Assembly: GCA_013287645.1 (NCBI GenBank)
Contig: JABDDJ010000005.1
Coordinates: 1-64,000 of the forward strand
Direction of reading: 5' to 3'
DNA length: 64,000 nucleotides
Source: Chlamydiota bacterium
GTDB lineage: Bacteria; Chlamydiota; Chlamydiia; Chlamydiales; JABDDJ01
Shown here: positions 24,517 through 34,775 of the stretch, in pieces
Layout of the letters: each line of letters opens with the position of its first letter
How positions within the stretch are numbered: position 1 is the first letter of the stretch
Program-made: the position numbers and the translations under genes
Notes under the pieces: model-generated
Seen by the model: the letters and a program-made list of their open reading frames with translations, nothing else
Database searches by the model: none
Told to the model about the DNA's origin: nothing

Positions 24517-25629
24517 ATGAACATTTCTATGACTTTTTTAAGAACTGCTTTCGTCCTCTTGTCAGCGCTTATCGGCTGCTCTATCGGAATTTCAACCGCC
24601 CAACCCGATACTCTGCTCGCACACCTATTCATCGGATCTCTCGGTGGTTTTGCCTTCGCCTGCCTACTTCTCATCCTCGAACAGATCGCAAAACGCGGTG
24701 CCTCTCTCCGTGGACTTAACATCCTCTCTCTGGGCATCTTCTTCGGAATACTTCTTGGAACAGCAATCCACTCCCTCATCTCCTCCATTCTCCAATCTTC
24801 TACCCTAATGCTCTCTCCAGAAGCCAGCTCTATCGTAAATGCCATCATTTACCTCTCCTGTACCTACTTCGGAACAGTACTCATCGCACGCGCCTCTCAA
24901 GAGATCTATATCACCGTCCCTTTCATGCGCTTCAAACCCACTGCACCCACCAAAAAAGACATCTTGCTTGACGGCTCTGTCTTACACGATCCTCGACTCA
25001 TCGATCTCGCCGCCTCCGGCCTCATGGATAACCATATCATTCTGCCTCGCTATATCGTCATGGATCTTCAAGACGCCAGTGAAGAGGCTGAAGATGAGGG
25101 ATGCCGCATCAAAGCGCGCCGTAGCCTTGAAGTTATTGCAAAGCTAGAAGCTCTCCCAGACCTACATTTGCGTTATACAGATGTTACCTTTCCCGAAATC
25201 AAAGACCCTGTAGCTTGCTTAACACGCTTAGCGCGCCATCTAGACGCCAATATCCTTACTGCAGACATCAGCCGTGTGCAGCAAGCCGCCATTGAAGGCG
25301 TGCGCGTTATCAATATCCATTCCCTCTCAAATGCTCTCAAGCCTCTGACCCAAAATGGCGAATACATGACCATTAAGATCCAGCGTTATGGGAAAGAGCC
25401 GCGCCAAGGCGTTGGGTATCTTGACGATGGCACTATGGTCGTCGTCAATGGAGGAGCAGGATTTATTGGTGATACTATTCGCACACAAGTCCTTTCCGTA
25501 AAACATACCTCTTCAGGCCGCATGATTTTTTGTAATGCCTTAGAAGAGGGAATGACTCATGATGACATTCTACTACCCCAAGAAGCCTTGAGAGTTGACG
25601 GAGAGCCTATTAAGCGCCTCTACTCATGA
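24517..25629 (+). CDS. YacL-like PIN/TRAM-domain membrane protein
   Basis: The protein has 370 residues. The N-terminal half has four hydrophobic segments up to about residue 125. A PIN domain follows (KKDILLDGSVLHDPRLIDLA, later ANILTADISRVQQAA), with the acidic residues expected for metal binding, and then a TRAM domain (KIQRYGKEPRQGVGYLDDGT) for RNA binding. This arrangement is that of YacL-type proteins of Gram-positive bacteria, which are likely membrane-bound nucleases. It ends with a four-base overlap with acpS. Confidence 0.85.
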   Translation: MNISMTFLRTAFVLLSALIGCSIGISTAQPDTLLAHLFIGSLGGFAFACLLLILEQIAKRGASLRGLNILSLGIFFGILLGTAIHSLISSILQSSTLMLSPEASSIVNAIIYLSCTYFGTVLIARASQEIYITVPFMRFKPTAPTKKDILLDGSVLHDPRLIDLAASGLMDNHIILPRYIVMDLQDASEEAEDEGCRIKARRSLEVIAKLEALPDLHLRYTDVTFPEIKDPVACLTRLARHLDANILTADISRVQQAAIEGVRVINIHSLSNALKPLTQNGEYMTIKIQRYGKEPRQGVGYLDDGTMVVVNGGAGFIGDTIRTQVLSVKHTSSGRMIFCNALEEGMTHDDILLPQEALRVDGEPIKRLYS

Positions 25630-26003
25630 TTATAGGCATTGGTACGGATATCGTCGAAGTTGCACGCATTGAGCTTGCAATTGTACGACAAGGCGAACGT
25701 TTTATTGAAAAAATTTTTACACAAAATGAAATTGAATACTGTACACGTTACCAGCGTAGCGTCCTGCATTATGCAGGACGCTTCGCAGCCAAAGAAGCTA
25801 TTCTAAAGGCAGCTGGGACAGGATTACGGCCCCCCTTTACCTGGCACGATATCGAAATCATTAACTTGCCGGAGGGACAGCCACACGCTCATCTTCATGG
25901 AAGCTTTAAAGAACTATTGGAAGGCTTAATGCTCCACCTCAGCATTAGCCATTGCGACAGCTATGCAGTGGCCTTTGCCACACTTTCAAAGCGAGAAGGG
26001 TAG
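25626..26003 (+). CDS. acpS: Holo-[acyl-carrier-protein] synthase
   Basis: The protein has 125 residues. The phosphopantetheinyl transferase motifs GIGTDIVEVARIE and GRFAAKEAILKAAGTG are intact, with the magnesium-binding Asp and Glu. It transfers phosphopantetheine from CoA to ACP for fatty acid synthesis. It is coupled to the PIN/TRAM gene upstream and its 3' end overlaps the convergent outer-membrane-like gene by 18 bases. Confidence 0.94.
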   Translation: MIIGIGTDIVEVARIELAIVRQGERFIEKIFTQNEIEYCTRYQRSVLHYAGRFAAKEAILKAAGTGLRPPFTWHDIEIINLPEGQPHAHLHGSFKELLEGLMLHLSISHCDSYAVAFATLSKREG

Positions 26004-26810
26004 TTCTACAGAAATGAGATACTGAATTGCATTTTTGGGGCAGTTCCGCGCATAGACACGATAAAATACACCCCCTTCAAAACTAAATTCCGGAAAAGAG
26101 AGCTTAGATTTCCAACCGATATCTACAGATTGATGATGAATACTCCCATACCCATCAAAAGTCCCCAAAAAAAGAATATCCTTTCCTAAGCCCCAAAGAG
26201 TACGCACATGAAGAGCATTGCGCCAAATATCACAGTATTGCGTCTCTAAAGCCGCTTCAAACCTCACGATCGGAGACCCTACGTCAGCAATCGCAAAGCC
26301 CATCAAAGCCCACTGACGGAATAGCCACGCATTAAAAGGGGCATACTCTTTACCAAAAGCTAAGCTAATTTCACTATTAATATCTCCATGCAAAAACTCG
26401 CCAATATCGGTATGGGCTGCTTCTGAGGCGCTCACTAGTGTAATTCCAACCACAGAACTAAACCAGTCACCCACTACATCATCCGTCAGCTGGTAGCGCA
26501 GCAAAAATGCTATATCATTATAATGGAAGTAGTCATGTGAGCTAGTTTGAGCCCCAGTTAAGGCTATCTGCCCATTCCAGTTTTCCCAAAAAGTTAATCC
26601 CAAACCGGCCGTACAGAAATGATCATGGCCTGAAAATTCCGTTTGTCCCTTCTGCTCTTCTACCTTGTGATAGCTCTGAAACCGGTATTTAAACGAAGGA
26701 TAAAATTCAAATACACGCGAAAACCAAGGAGCATAGTCCAACGCAAAAAGTGAATTCACCCAAAAAATACAATTGAATACTAAAACGCTAAGCGGCAGAA
26801 TTTTATCCAT
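25986..26810 (-). CDS. Exported protein with outer-membrane-like features
   Basis: The protein has 274 residues with an N-terminal signal peptide (ILPLSVLVFNCIFWVNSLFA, cleavage near the alanine before LDYAPWF). The mature part is rich in aromatic residues and alternating strands (FYPSFKYRFQSYH; DYFHYNDIAFLLRYQLTDDV), and ends in VELPFSL, with a hydrophobic C-terminal strand like beta-barrel proteins. It may be an outer-membrane barrel; I recognise no named family. It is convergent with acpS and divergent from aroDE. Confidence 0.65.
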   Translation of the reverse strand: MDKILPLSVLVFNCIFWVNSLFALDYAPWFSRVFEFYPSFKYRFQSYHKVEEQKGQTEFSGHDHFCTAGLGLTFWENWNGQIALTGAQTSSHDYFHYNDIAFLLRYQLTDDVVGDWFSSVVGITLVSASEAAHTDIGEFLHGDINSEISLAFGKEYAPFNAWLFRQWALMGFAIADVGSPIVRFEAALETQYCDIWRNALHVRTLWGLGKDILFLGTFDGYGSIHHQSVDIGWKSKLSFPEFSFEGGVFYRVYARNCPKNAIQYLISVELPFSL

Positions 26811-26848
26811 AAACTAATACCTATCACAAATTCACATTAGGTTGAATC

Positions 26849-28318
26849 ATGATTTGCGCAGTGATTAAGGGACCTACGTTCGAAGATGCCTCACAGCAAA
26901 TATCTCAGGCAATCGCAGGAGATGCTAACTTAGTCGAACTTCGCCTTGATGCATTTAAATCTCTTGATGCATCCGGTATTACACAACTCCGTTCGAAATT
27001 TTCTATCCCCATGATTTTTACTCTAAGGAGTACTACACATGGTGGAAGCTGTACTCTCTCAGAGCATGAGAGATTAAATACTATCCAAAATTTAGCCAGC
27101 TTAATACCTGAATATCTCGATATTGAAAGCCATGTCCCCTCCGAATTTATTAAAAATATAAGTTGTCAATATCCCAAAATCAAACTCATGCTCTCCTTCC
27201 ATGATTTTAACCAAACTCCCCACGACCTGGAAGCAATTTATCAACAAATGCAAAAAATTTCCGCCGACCTCTACAAAGTAGCTGTCAAAGCCAATAGCAC
27301 TCTTGATGCTTTTCGCCTCCTCTGCTGGTCATACAAAAAACCAAAACTCGTCGCAGTGAGCATGGGGTCTCATGGGTATATCAGCCGCATTCTTGGCCCA
27401 GTTATTGGCTCTCCTATCTCTTACGCATGCCTACAAGAAAACCTACAGTCCGCTCCAGGCCAAATTCCACTACACATTCTAAAGAATCAGTATCGCTACC
27501 ATACTCTCAATCCTGAAACAGCCATCTATGGCCTCATTGGCGACCCTGTCGAGCAGAGCGTATCACATCACTCGCACAATGCCCTCATGAAGGCTTCACA
27601 ATGGAATGCCATCTACATTAAAATGGTAGTCAAACCCGATGAACTCGAGCAGTTCTTACAACTCGCTAAGAAACTGCCCATTCGAGGATTAAGTGTTACA
27701 ATGCCCCTCAAAGAGAAAATCATCCCCTTCCTCGACCAGATCGATCCTCCTGCCAAAGAAATGGGAGCTGTTAACACACTACACTTCAATCAAGGAAAAA
27801 TTACAGGCTATAATACAGATGCAATGGGAGCCCTCAATGCCCTCGAAGAGTATGGGCCTGTTAAAGGAAAACGCATCATCATGATCGGAGCAGGAGGTGC
27901 CGCCAAAGCGATTGCCTACGAAGCCTATCGACGAGGAGGCGAACTGACCATTGTCAACAGAGATGTAGAAAAAGCAGAGAAACTGGCAAAGAAACTACAT
28001 GCTGTCGGCAAAGGCTTAGACTATATGGCAGAGTGCTTTCAGACAGGATATGATATCCTCATCAATACCACACCCTTGCCCTTACCTATCGATCCACAGT
28101 ATATTATTCCTCATACACTCGTCATGGACATCAAAACCCAACCAAAAGTCACACCCTTTCTACAACATGCCCTAGATAAACAATGCCAAGTCGTCTATGG
28201 CTACCGCATGTTTGTCGAACAGGCCATCGGCCAATATAACATCTGGTTCAAAGAGCAAAATGACCCCACTCATTTTAGAGCTATCCTCGAACAAAAAGTC
28301 CTCGAAATTCTTTCCTAA
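26849..28318 (+). CDS. aroDE: Bifunctional 3-dehydroquinate dehydratase / shikimate dehydrogenase
   Basis: The protein has 489 residues with two domains. Residues 1 to about 215 are type I dehydroquinase (LVELRLDAF, LMLSFHDF, and the Schiff-base lysine in DLYKVAVKANS). Residues about 225-489 are shikimate dehydrogenase: the substrate site in GDPVEQSVSHHSHNALM, the catalytic lysine in LSVTMPLKEKI, Asp in NTDAMGA, and the NADP loop GAGGAAKAIAYEA. The fusion is typical of chlamydiae and plants. It carries out the third and fourth steps of the shikimate pathway. Confidence 0.95.
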   Translation: MICAVIKGPTFEDASQQISQAIAGDANLVELRLDAFKSLDASGITQLRSKFSIPMIFTLRSTTHGGSCTLSEHERLNTIQNLASLIPEYLDIESHVPSEFIKNISCQYPKIKLMLSFHDFNQTPHDLEAIYQQMQKISADLYKVAVKANSTLDAFRLLCWSYKKPKLVAVSMGSHGYISRILGPVIGSPISYACLQENLQSAPGQIPLHILKNQYRYHTLNPETAIYGLIGDPVEQSVSHHSHNALMKASQWNAIYIKMVVKPDELEQFLQLAKKLPIRGLSVTMPLKEKIIPFLDQIDPPAKEMGAVNTLHFNQGKITGYNTDAMGALNALEEYGPVKGKRIIMIGAGGAAKAIAYEAYRRGGELTIVNRDVEKAEKLAKKLHAVGKGLDYMAECFQTGYDILINTTPLPLPIDPQYIIPHTLVMDIKTQPKVTPFLQHALDKQCQVVYGYRMFVEQAIGQYNIWFKEQNDPTHFRAILEQKVLEILS

Positions 28319-28390
28319 TTAAACGCAAAGGCGCAAAGAAAAAGCAAAAAATATTTTTTTCTTTGCGGCTTTGCGACTTTGCGTTTAATT
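28317..28390. terminator. GCAAAGGCGC-type palindrome between aroDE and trxB
   Basis: AATTAAACGCAAAGGCGCAA (from 28317) is mirrored by TTTGCGACTTTGCGTTTAAT ending at 28389-28390. The two genes are convergent, and the hairpin overlaps the stop codons of both. It is a member of the family at 5809, 15443, 32437 and 53166. Confidence 0.75.
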
Positions 28391-29340
28391 TATGCCAGGC
28401 CTGCGGCTGACAAAGCTCTCTCAGCCTCAAGCGCTGCCATGCAGCCTGTTCCTGCTGCAGTTATCGCTTGGCGATACTCGAAGTCTTGAGCATCACCCGC
28501 CGCAAAAACAAACGGCAGGCTTGTCTTACACGTACCCGGCTGCACACGAACGTACCCATTAGGATGTAAATCTATCTGCCCTTCCAAAAACGCGGTATTA
28601 GGGATATGGCCCACCGCAAAAAAGACTCCGCCTGCCTCGTGAGACTGTTCCTGCTTTGTCTTTATATTCTGAATTACTACACTACGCACTAAGCTATCTC
28701 CCTCAACTCGCACAATCTCGCTATCCCACAGGATTTCTACCTTAGGATTGTTAAAGGCGCGCTCTTGCATAATCTTTGAAGCTCTCAGCTCATCGCGGCG
28801 ATGCACAATATAAACCTTGCTACCAAACTTTGTCAGGAAGGTTCCCTCCTCAACAGCAGAATCTCCCCCTCCAATCACAAAAAGAGGCTTATTGCGAAAA
28901 ATAGGTATAGCTCCATCACACACCGCACAGGCTGTCACACCCTTTTGCCAAAACTCTCCGTCGCGTGTGCCTGGTATATCCAAACGCTTTGCGCGTGCGC
29001 CTGTCGAAATAATAACCGCATCAGCAAAAACCTCAGTCTCTCTTCCCGTAATCTTGAAGGGACGCTGCTTAAAATCAACTGAAACAACATCTTCGACTAA
29101 AAGCGTCGTTCCAAAGCGTTCCGACTGCTTTCTAAATAATCCCATTAATTCAGGCCCTGTAATACCTTCTGGAAAGCCTGGATAATTTTCAACTTCTGTT
29201 GTCGTCATCAACTGTCCACCTGCAGGCCCATTCAAAAAGCCTTCATAAAGGAGCGGCTCCAGGTTAGCACGCGCTGCATAGAGTGCTGCAGTATATCCTG
29301 CAGGACCTGAACCAATAATAACTAGCTTGACTTTTCGCAT
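28390..29340 (-). CDS. trxB: Thioredoxin reductase
   Basis: The protein has 316 residues. The FAD-binding loop [16 protein letters not shown], the redox-active motif CAVCDG (A-C-A-V-C-D-G), the NADPH-binding loop [10 protein letters not shown] and the C-terminal FAD motif FAAGDAQDF are all present. It reduces thioredoxin with NADPH. Its start overlaps the end of holB by 19 bases, and GGAGAG precedes it. Confidence 0.95.
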   Translation of the reverse strand: MRKVKLVIIGSGPAGYTAALYAARANLEPLLYEGFLNGPAGGQLMTTTEVENYPGFPEGITGPELMGLFRKQSERFGTTLLVEDVVSVDFKQRPFKITGRETEVFADAVIISTGARAKRLDIPGTRDGEFWQKGVTACAVCDGAIPIFRNKPLFVIGGGDSAVEEGTFLTKFGSKVYIVHRRDELRASKIMQERAFNNPKVEILWDSEIVRVEGDSLVRSVVIQNIKTKQEQSHEAGGVFFAVGHIPNTAFLEGQIDLHPNGYVRVQPGTCKTSLPFVFAAGDAQDFEYRQAITAAGTGCMAALEAERALSAAGLA

Positions 29341-30392
29341 GGAACTCTCCTATCAAGATTAAGGCGAATAAAAAGTGTTTCAAGGACATTTTGAAGAGGC
29401 ACAGAACGTTGCAACCCCGTGGAAGCTTCTTTGACAGCATCTTGGACAAAATCCATCTCTAACATAGCTCCACGTTGGATGGCTTGAACCAACATGTCCC
29501 TATGCTTTGCATGCCAAAGACCCTGCTCATCACCATGATAATGTAACAAAACCATGTCACGATACCAAGCAGAGATTTGTTCAAAAAGCAGATGTGCCTG
29601 CTCGGCATGCTGTACAGCCCCTGCACCCGCTTGCAGTTTTTCGAGTTGGTCCCGCTGAACCGCAGTAAGGTCCGATTCTGAAACCTCTTCATCATTCGAT
29701 TTTAAAGCATCAATTTGTTCAGCAATAGAATGAGTCACTTTTGTAAGTTCGTGATACCCATCAAAACCGCCTCTATCCAACACAGGAACTATAAAAGTCT
29801 CGAAGGGATCTTGCTGGCTCTCTAATAGCTTCAGAGCATGAGAAATAGAACCTTTACTTGCTCGTGCAATTGTGCGTGATTGTTCTAAGTCCAATCCTCG
29901 TGTAGTCTGGAGCCAGGGGATCATTTCATGTAAAGTAATTGCTTTAAATGGAATCGTATAACAACGCGAAAGAATGGTCGGAAGCAGCAGTTCCGAAGAG
30001 CTCGACACAAGGATAATCATAGTGTGTGGAGGAGGCTCTTCAAATGTCTTTAAAAGAGCATTTGCACTATAAACAAGCATCCTCTCCGCCTCATAGATAA
30101 TGAACACCTTCCACTTCGATTGATAAGGAGATAAAGTGACCTCTTCGCTAAATGCACGCATCGTTTCGATACTGTGGATGCCAATTTTTCCTTCTGGAGA
30201 ATATTCATGTAAATCGGGATGAAAAGAGCGCAACCCCTCTCCTAAAAGTTCTATAGCAAAGGCTCGGGCAAAACAGCCCTTACCAACACCTGCAGGTCCT
30301 GAAAATAATAGTGCATGAGGGATCGCCTGGCTCTTCAACAGTTTTTGAAGATATTTCTTTATAGATGGATTGCCTATCAATTGGTCAAACAT
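29322..30392 (-). CDS. holB: DNA polymerase III delta-prime subunit (HolB)
   Basis: The protein has 356 residues. It is an AAA+ clamp-loader subunit with a P-loop [15 protein letters not shown], a Walker B region [11 protein letters not shown], and the SRC motif in [11 protein letters not shown]. It forms part of the complex loading the beta clamp. It follows tmk in the same order as in Chlamydia, where the two genes are adjacent. The intact P-loop is more DnaX-like, but length and context indicate delta-prime. Confidence 0.88.
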   Translation of the reverse strand: MFDQLIGNPSIKKYLQKLLKSQAIPHALLFSGPAGVGKGCFARAFAIELLGEGLRSFHPDLHEYSPEGKIGIHSIETMRAFSEEVTLSPYQSKWKVFIIYEAERMLVYSANALLKTFEEPPPHTMIILVSSSSELLLPTILSRCYTIPFKAITLHEMIPWLQTTRGLDLEQSRTIARASKGSISHALKLLESQQDPFETFIVPVLDRGGFDGYHELTKVTHSIAEQIDALKSNDEEVSESDLTAVQRDQLEKLQAGAGAVQHAEQAHLLFEQISAWYRDMVLLHYHGDEQGLWHAKHRDMLVQAIQRGAMLEMDFVQDAVKEASTGLQRSVPLQNVLETLFIRLNLDRRVPCEKSS

Positions 30393-31038
30393 TATACCTA
30401 TCTGATAGTGAACTTATGGCACTCTTTAAAACAGCTTCTTGACTCTGTGAAGCATCTATAATCACACACCGCTGCGGGTCTTGCTTCGCTCGCATCAAAA
30501 GTGCATCGCGCACCTTCTGATGAAATGTCATCGCTTCAGACTCAATACGGTCCACCATCCCTTCGGCTGCATTTTCCTTATGAGCTGCTCGCGTACGCTT
30601 TAAACCTACCTCGACAGGCACATCCAGTAAAAGAGTCATGTCGGGCTCTCTACCGTGACAAGCCAACTGACATAACTTTTGCACGTATTCAACACCTAGG
30701 CCCCGAGCAGAGCCTTGGTACGCTATTGTAGAGTCATTAAATCGGTCACAAAGCACCACCCATCCATTTTCAATAGACGGCAAAATAACCTCTTCCAAAT
30801 GCTGTGAGCGTGATGCTAAAAAAAGGAACAGCTCAGCCGTAGAATCAATCAGTACATTTTCTTTAGATTCCAACAAAAGACGACGAATACTTTCACCCAA
30901 AGGAGTGCCGCCAGGCTCTCGGGTACAGCGGACAGTGATTCCCTTACTTTCAAAAAGTTTGGCTATGGCAGCGATCAGAGAGCTCTTTCCAGCTCCTTCA
31001 CCCCCTTCAAAAGTAATGAAAAGTCCTTTTTTCAACAT
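30385..31038 (-). CDS. tmk: Thymidylate kinase
   Basis: The protein has 217 residues. The P-loop is FEGGEGAGKSSLI, the substrate site TREPGGTPLGESIR, and the DRF motif CDRFNDSTIAYQGSARG. It phosphorylates dTMP to dTDP. It overlaps holB by eight bases and lies four bases downstream of fumC. Confidence 0.95.
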   Translation of the reverse strand: MLKKGLFITFEGGEGAGKSSLIAAIAKLFESKGITVRCTREPGGTPLGESIRRLLLESKENVLIDSTAELFLFLASRSQHLEEVILPSIENGWVVLCDRFNDSTIAYQGSARGLGVEYVQKLCQLACHGREPDMTLLLDVPVEVGLKRTRAAHKENAAEGMVDRIESEAMTFHQKVRDALLMRAKQDPQRCVIIDASQSQEAVLKSAISSLSDRYNV

Positions 31039-31041
31039 TTG

Positions 31042-32427
31042 TTAAATCATTTTTTTAGGGTCTACAAGAGCATCAAACTCTTCTGCCGAAAGCAATTTCA
31101 TCTTTAGGCATGCCTCTTTAAGCGTGATATTCTCCTCAAACGCCATATGTGCTGCCTTCGCCGCTTTATCATACCCTATCTTAGGATTCAAAGCTGTCAC
31201 CAACATCAACGAATGCTCCAAATAGGTTTCCATCTGCTTTTTATTCGGTTTTAAACCTATAATAAGGTGGTCAGTAAATGAACGACAGCTATCTGTCAAA
31301 AGTCGCACAGACATCAGAAAGTTATAGATAATCAAAGGCTTAAAGACATTCAGCTCAAAATTTCCCTGCGACCCCGCCATTGTAATCGCCACATCATTCG
31401 CAATCACCTGCACAGAGACCATCGTCATCGCCTCTGACTGTGTCGGATTAACCTTTCCTGGCATTATTGACGAGCCTGGTTCATTTTCAGGCAAAAAGAG
31501 TTCATTCAACCCACAACGTGGCCCAGAACCCATCCATCGGATATCATTCGCGATTTTCAATAATGCCGTCGCCAGCGTCTTCAGCGTCCCACTAGCATAG
31601 ACTAAAGGGTCATGCGCTGCTAATGCTGCAAATTTATTTTTTGCTGGAATAAAAGGAAGGTGTGTCATCTCAGAAATTTTTTTAATCGCTCTTTCAGCAA
31701 ACTCAGGAGGCGCATTCAAGCCCGTTCCCACTGCTGTGCCACCTAGTGCTAAAGAATAGAGCTCTTCCTTAGCACGAGAAATCCAGCGAATGTTGTCATC
31801 CAGTTGAGTTACATATCCAGAAAATTCTTGACTAAGAGCGATAGGAACCGCATCCATCAAGTGTGTACGGCCTATTTTAATAATCCCCTTAAACTCGTCC
31901 ATCTTTGCTGCTAAAGCATCGCGCAGCCTCTTCAACGCTGGAAGCAACCGATGGTTTAGCTCCTCTACAGCAGCAATGTTCATCGCTGTTGGAAAGGTAT
32001 CATTCGATGACTGGCTTTTGTTGACATCATCATTAGGATGGACAGGCTGCTTACTTCCTAAAACACCTCCTGCTAACTCTATAGCCCGGTTCGAAATCAC
32101 CTCATTCGCATTCATATTCGTTTGAGTGCCACTGCCCGTCTGCCAAACTCGCAAAGGAAAATGGTCATCCAACTTTCCCTCCAGCACTTCTTCAGCTGCC
32201 TTAATAATCCATTCCGCTTTCTGACGGTCTAATAACCCAAGCTCCAAATTAGTTTCTGCAGCCGCTTTCTTAATGATACCCATTGCACGAATCATGCTAG
32301 GAGGCATAACTTCTTCGCCAATCTCAAAATGCACCAAAGAACGCGCCGTCTGAGCCCCATAATAGCGGTCAGCGGGGACTTCGACTTCTCCCATGCTATC
32401 TTGTTCTTTGCGACTCTTCACAAACAA
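31042..32427 (-). CDS. fumC: Class II fumarate hydratase
   Basis: The protein has 461 residues. The class II fumarase signature [12 protein letters not shown] is intact, along with [14 protein letters not shown] and [13 protein letters not shown]. It interconverts fumarate and malate in the TCA cycle without an iron-sulfur cluster. The upstream start is a TTG at 32427; a GTG at 32421 is an alternative, and the ATG at residue 12 is too far in. The palindrome at 32437 separates it from pheS. Confidence 0.94.
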   Translation of the reverse strand: MFVKSRKEQDSMGEVEVPADRYYGAQTARSLVHFEIGEEVMPPSMIRAMGIIKKAAAETNLELGLLDRQKAEWIIKAAEEVLEGKLDDHFPLRVWQTGSGTQTNMNANEVISNRAIELAGGVLGSKQPVHPNDDVNKSQSSNDTFPTAMNIAAVEELNHRLLPALKRLRDALAAKMDEFKGIIKIGRTHLMDAVPIALSQEFSGYVTQLDDNIRWISRAKEELYSLALGGTAVGTGLNAPPEFAERAIKKISEMTHLPFIPAKNKFAALAAHDPLVYASGTLKTLATALLKIANDIRWMGSGPRCGLNELFLPENEPGSSIMPGKVNPTQSEAMTMVSVQVIANDVAITMAGSQGNFELNVFKPLIIYNFLMSVRLLTDSCRSFTDHLIIGLKPNKKQMETYLEHSLMLVTALNPKIGYDKAAKAAHMAFEENITLKEACLKMKLLSAEEFDALVDPKKMI

Positions 32428-32436
32428 TCTCGCATT

Positions 32437-32500
32437 TAATTAAACGCAAAGACGCAAAGGCGCAAAGACTAAATAGTTAACTTTGCGCCTCTGTTCTTAA
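32437..32500. terminator. GCAAAGGCGC-type palindrome after pheS
   Basis: TAATTAAACGCAAAGACGCA through GGCGCAAAG pairs with CTTTGCGCCTCTGTTCTTAA. The right arm is shorter and more diverged than in the other family members. It lies downstream of the pheS stop and upstream of fumC, both on the minus strand. Confidence 0.6.
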
Positions 32501-32508
32501 ATTTTTAT

Positions 32509-33531
32509 TTAAGCAAACTGCTCTAAAAAGCGGATGTCATTTTCCGTGAACATCCTAATATCCGTAATACCATACTTTAACATTACCATGCGGTCGATCC
32601 CCATCCCCCAGGCAAATCCCGTATACTCTTCTGGATCTACTCCGCCAAAGCGCAATACTTCTGGATGAACCATTCCCGCTCCAGCAACCTCTAACCATCC
32701 TGTCTGCTTGCAAAGTGAACAGCCTGCTCCTTTGCACGATATACAGTTAATATCGACCTCCATCCCAGGCTCTACAAAAGGAAAGTAACTCGGTCGTACC
32801 CTAATCTGAACATCAGGATGAAACAACTGTTTAAAAAATTGTTCCAACGTCGCTAACAGATCGCCAAAAGTAACATTTTTATCGACATAAAACGCTTCCA
32901 ACTGATGAAAGAAAACGTGCGATCTAGCCGAAATATCCTCATTCCTAAATGCTTTTCCAGGAGAAACCACCCGAATCGGCGGCCGCTGACTCTCCATCAC
33001 GCGCACCTGCACATTAGAAGTATGCGTGCGCAACAGAACTTGATCAGCAATATAAAACGTATCCTGCATATCGCGCGCAGGATGATCTGGACCCATATTT
33101 AACGCTTCAAAATTGTAAAACTCAGAATCAATATCTGGTCCAACCTGTACGCTAAAACCCATTTTTCCCAAGATCTGCAACATCTCATCAACCACTTGAG
33201 AAATAAGATGCTTCTTGCCTAAAAAGCGGCGTCTACCCGGTAGCGAAGTGTCAATATCCTCTCGAGCCAGCCGCTCCTTAAGCTCTGAACTCGATTGTGA
33301 CAAAAACAGCTCGTCAATCTGCCGAGTAATCGTCTCCTTAAGGTCATTAATCTCCTTTCCCCTTGCAGGACGCTCCGCAGGATCCACCTCCTTAAGCCCC
33401 TTCATCAAGTCCTGGATTAATCCCTTCTTTCCCAAAAACTTTATCTTTAATGCCTCGACTTCAGCAGCTGTCTTTGTTGTGCTGAGATCTTTATCGAACT
33501 GACTACGAATATCAATGAGAGACGTCTGCAT
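32509..33531 (-). CDS. pheS: Phenylalanyl-tRNA synthetase alpha subunit
   Basis: The protein has about 340 residues from ATG 33531 (a GTG at 33543 would add four). Class II motifs are present: motif 2 in FRNEDISARSHVFFHQLEAF and motif 3 in GFAWGMGIDRMVMLKYG. It forms the alpha subunit of PheRS. pheT does not follow it here, which is also the arrangement in Chlamydia. It is the last gene of the infC-rpmI-rplT-pheS cluster. A cysteine-rich segment CISCKGAGCSLCKQTGW could be a zinc-binding insertion. Confidence 0.94.
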   Translation of the reverse strand: MQTSLIDIRSQFDKDLSTTKTAAEVEALKIKFLGKKGLIQDLMKGLKEVDPAERPARGKEINDLKETITRQIDELFLSQSSSELKERLAREDIDTSLPGRRRFLGKKHLISQVVDEMLQILGKMGFSVQVGPDIDSEFYNFEALNMGPDHPARDMQDTFYIADQVLLRTHTSNVQVRVMESQRPPIRVVSPGKAFRNEDISARSHVFFHQLEAFYVDKNVTFGDLLATLEQFFKQLFHPDVQIRVRPSYFPFVEPGMEVDINCISCKGAGCSLCKQTGWLEVAGAGMVHPEVLRFGGVDPEEYTGFAWGMGIDRMVMLKYGITDIRMFTENDIRFLEQFA

Positions 33532-33560
33532 GGTGCTACCCACTGCTAATCAAAAAGAAG

Positions 33561-33582
33561 TGCGGAGGGAAACCCCTCCGCA
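33561..33582 (-). terminator. Hairpin between rplT and pheS
   Basis: TGCGGAGGG (33561-33569) and CCCTCCGCA (33574-33582) form a 9-bp stem with a four-base loop. Read on the minus strand it is followed by CTTCTTTTT, so it looks like an intrinsic terminator or attenuator that would lower pheS transcription from the ribosomal-protein genes. Confidence 0.65.
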
Positions 33583-33589
33583 AAAGAAT

Positions 33590-33949
33590 TTAAGAAGCCA
33601 AAGCTTCTTTTGCTCGTTCCACAATTGTCGCAAAAGCATCTGGATCTCTAACTGCTAAATCAGCCAAGACCTTCCTGTCTAATTCACAGCCAACTAGCTT
33701 CAATCCATGCATAAACTTGCTGTAAGAGACGCCATTAATCTTCGCTGCTGCTCCAATACGTTGGATCCATAAGCTGCGAAAGTTGCGCTTATTTTGTTTA
33801 CGATGCTCATAATTAAATGCCAACGCACGTAGCACAGCGGTAATAGTGAGGCGCAGGTGGTTTTTACGATCTCCACGGAACCCTTTGGCGCGCTTGTACA
33901 GTCTTTTTTTGCGACGGTGCGTGGCGACAGCATTGGTTACTCTAACCAT
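33590..33949 (-). CDS. rplT: 50S ribosomal protein L20
   Basis: The protein has 119 residues with the L20 start MVRVTNAVATHRRKKRLYKR and the conserved FRSLWIQRIGAAAKINGVSY. L20 is an early assembly protein of the 50S subunit and, in E. coli, represses its own operon. It lies directly after rpmI, as in most bacteria. Confidence 0.97.
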   Translation of the reverse strand: MVRVTNAVATHRRKKRLYKRAKGFRGDRKNHLRLTITAVLRALAFNYEHRKQNKRNFRSLWIQRIGAAAKINGVSYSKFMHGLKLVGCELDRKVLADLAVRDPDAFATIVERAKEALAS

Positions 33950-33994
33950 AGCTTATCTCCAGTTTTAGCGGCATCATCATGACGCCTGTTAGTA

Positions 33995-34192
33995 TTACTC
34001 GACACCCATCATCCGTTTATACGTTTTGAGTAGTGTGTCATCGACCAAAGCTGGACGCGACAAATGGCGCTTTAACTTTCCAGACTTCTTGGTCAATATA
34101 TGCCGTTTGCCAGGGCATGCGCGCTTCAGCTTTCCTGTTGCTGTTAAGCGGAACCTGGATGCTACGGACTTATTTGTTTTCATCTTAGGCAC
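33995..34192 (-). CDS. rpmI: 50S ribosomal protein L35
   Basis: The protein has 65 residues, starting [20 protein letters not shown], with the [17 protein letters not shown] stretch of L35. The start codon is GTG at 34192; the family always begins MPKMKT, so the internal ATG at residue 4 is not the start. Confidence 0.95.
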   Translation of the reverse strand: MPKMKTNKSVASRFRLTATGKLKRACPGKRHILTKKSGKLKRHLSRPALVDDTLLKTYKRMMGVE

Positions 34193-34229
34193 AGCTGCTC
34201 TCCTAATCTGTGTTCTCTTTCGAAGAAGG

Positions 34230-34766
34230 TTACTCTGCAGAAGCGGGAGCTGCCGCTGCCTTCTTCTTTTTCGTCGAGGGCGCCAAAACCACTGTAATGG
34301 TGCGTCCCATGCGTTTCGCAGGCGCCTCGATATCGGAGATATCGCTTAATTCGTCGCAAAGATCCTTTACGATTTTTTCGCCGATCTCCGGATGCACCAT
34401 TTCGCGTCCTCTAAAGGTGCAGGTGACTTTTACTTTATTCCCTTTGATGAGAAACTCCCTGGAATGACGAGTCTTAGTTTTCAGGTCGTTATCATCAATG
34501 TTGGGTTTAACCTTTACCTCTTTGACCTTTATCTGGTGTTGAGACTTTTTACTCTCTTTTTCCCGCTTCGTTTGGTCATAACGAAACTTACCATAGTCGA
34601 TGATCTTACAAACTGGAGGGATCACGTTGGGGGCAATTTCCACCAGGTCTAATCCAGCGTCTTCAGCCATTCTGAGTGCCTCAAATAAAGGCACAACCCC
34701 AACCTGTTCTCCACTGGCGCCGATCAATCGCACTTTGGGCGCTCGGATTTCTCTATTCGCTTTCAA
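34230..34766 (-). CDS. infC: Translation initiation factor IF-3, with a TTG start
   Basis: The protein has 178 residues with the N-terminal domain ([20 protein letters not shown]), the linker and the C-terminal domain ([20 protein letters not shown]), ending in an Ala/Lys-rich tail. The only usable start is TTG at 34766: a stop codon lies four codons upstream in frame, and GAGGAG sits 12 bases before it, overlapping the stop of the ThrRS-like gene. Rare start codons for infC are common because IF-3 rejects them, which gives autoregulation. It heads the infC-rpmI-rplT-pheS cluster. Confidence 0.95.
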   Translation of the reverse strand: MKANREIRAPKVRLIGASGEQVGVVPLFEALRMAEDAGLDLVEIAPNVIPPVCKIIDYGKFRYDQTKREKESKKSQHQIKVKEVKVKPNIDDNDLKTKTRHSREFLIKGNKVKVTCTFRGREMVHPEIGEKIVKDLCDELSDISDIEAPAKRMGRTITVVLAPSTKKKKAAAAPASAE

Positions 34767-34775
34767 GCCCTTTTT

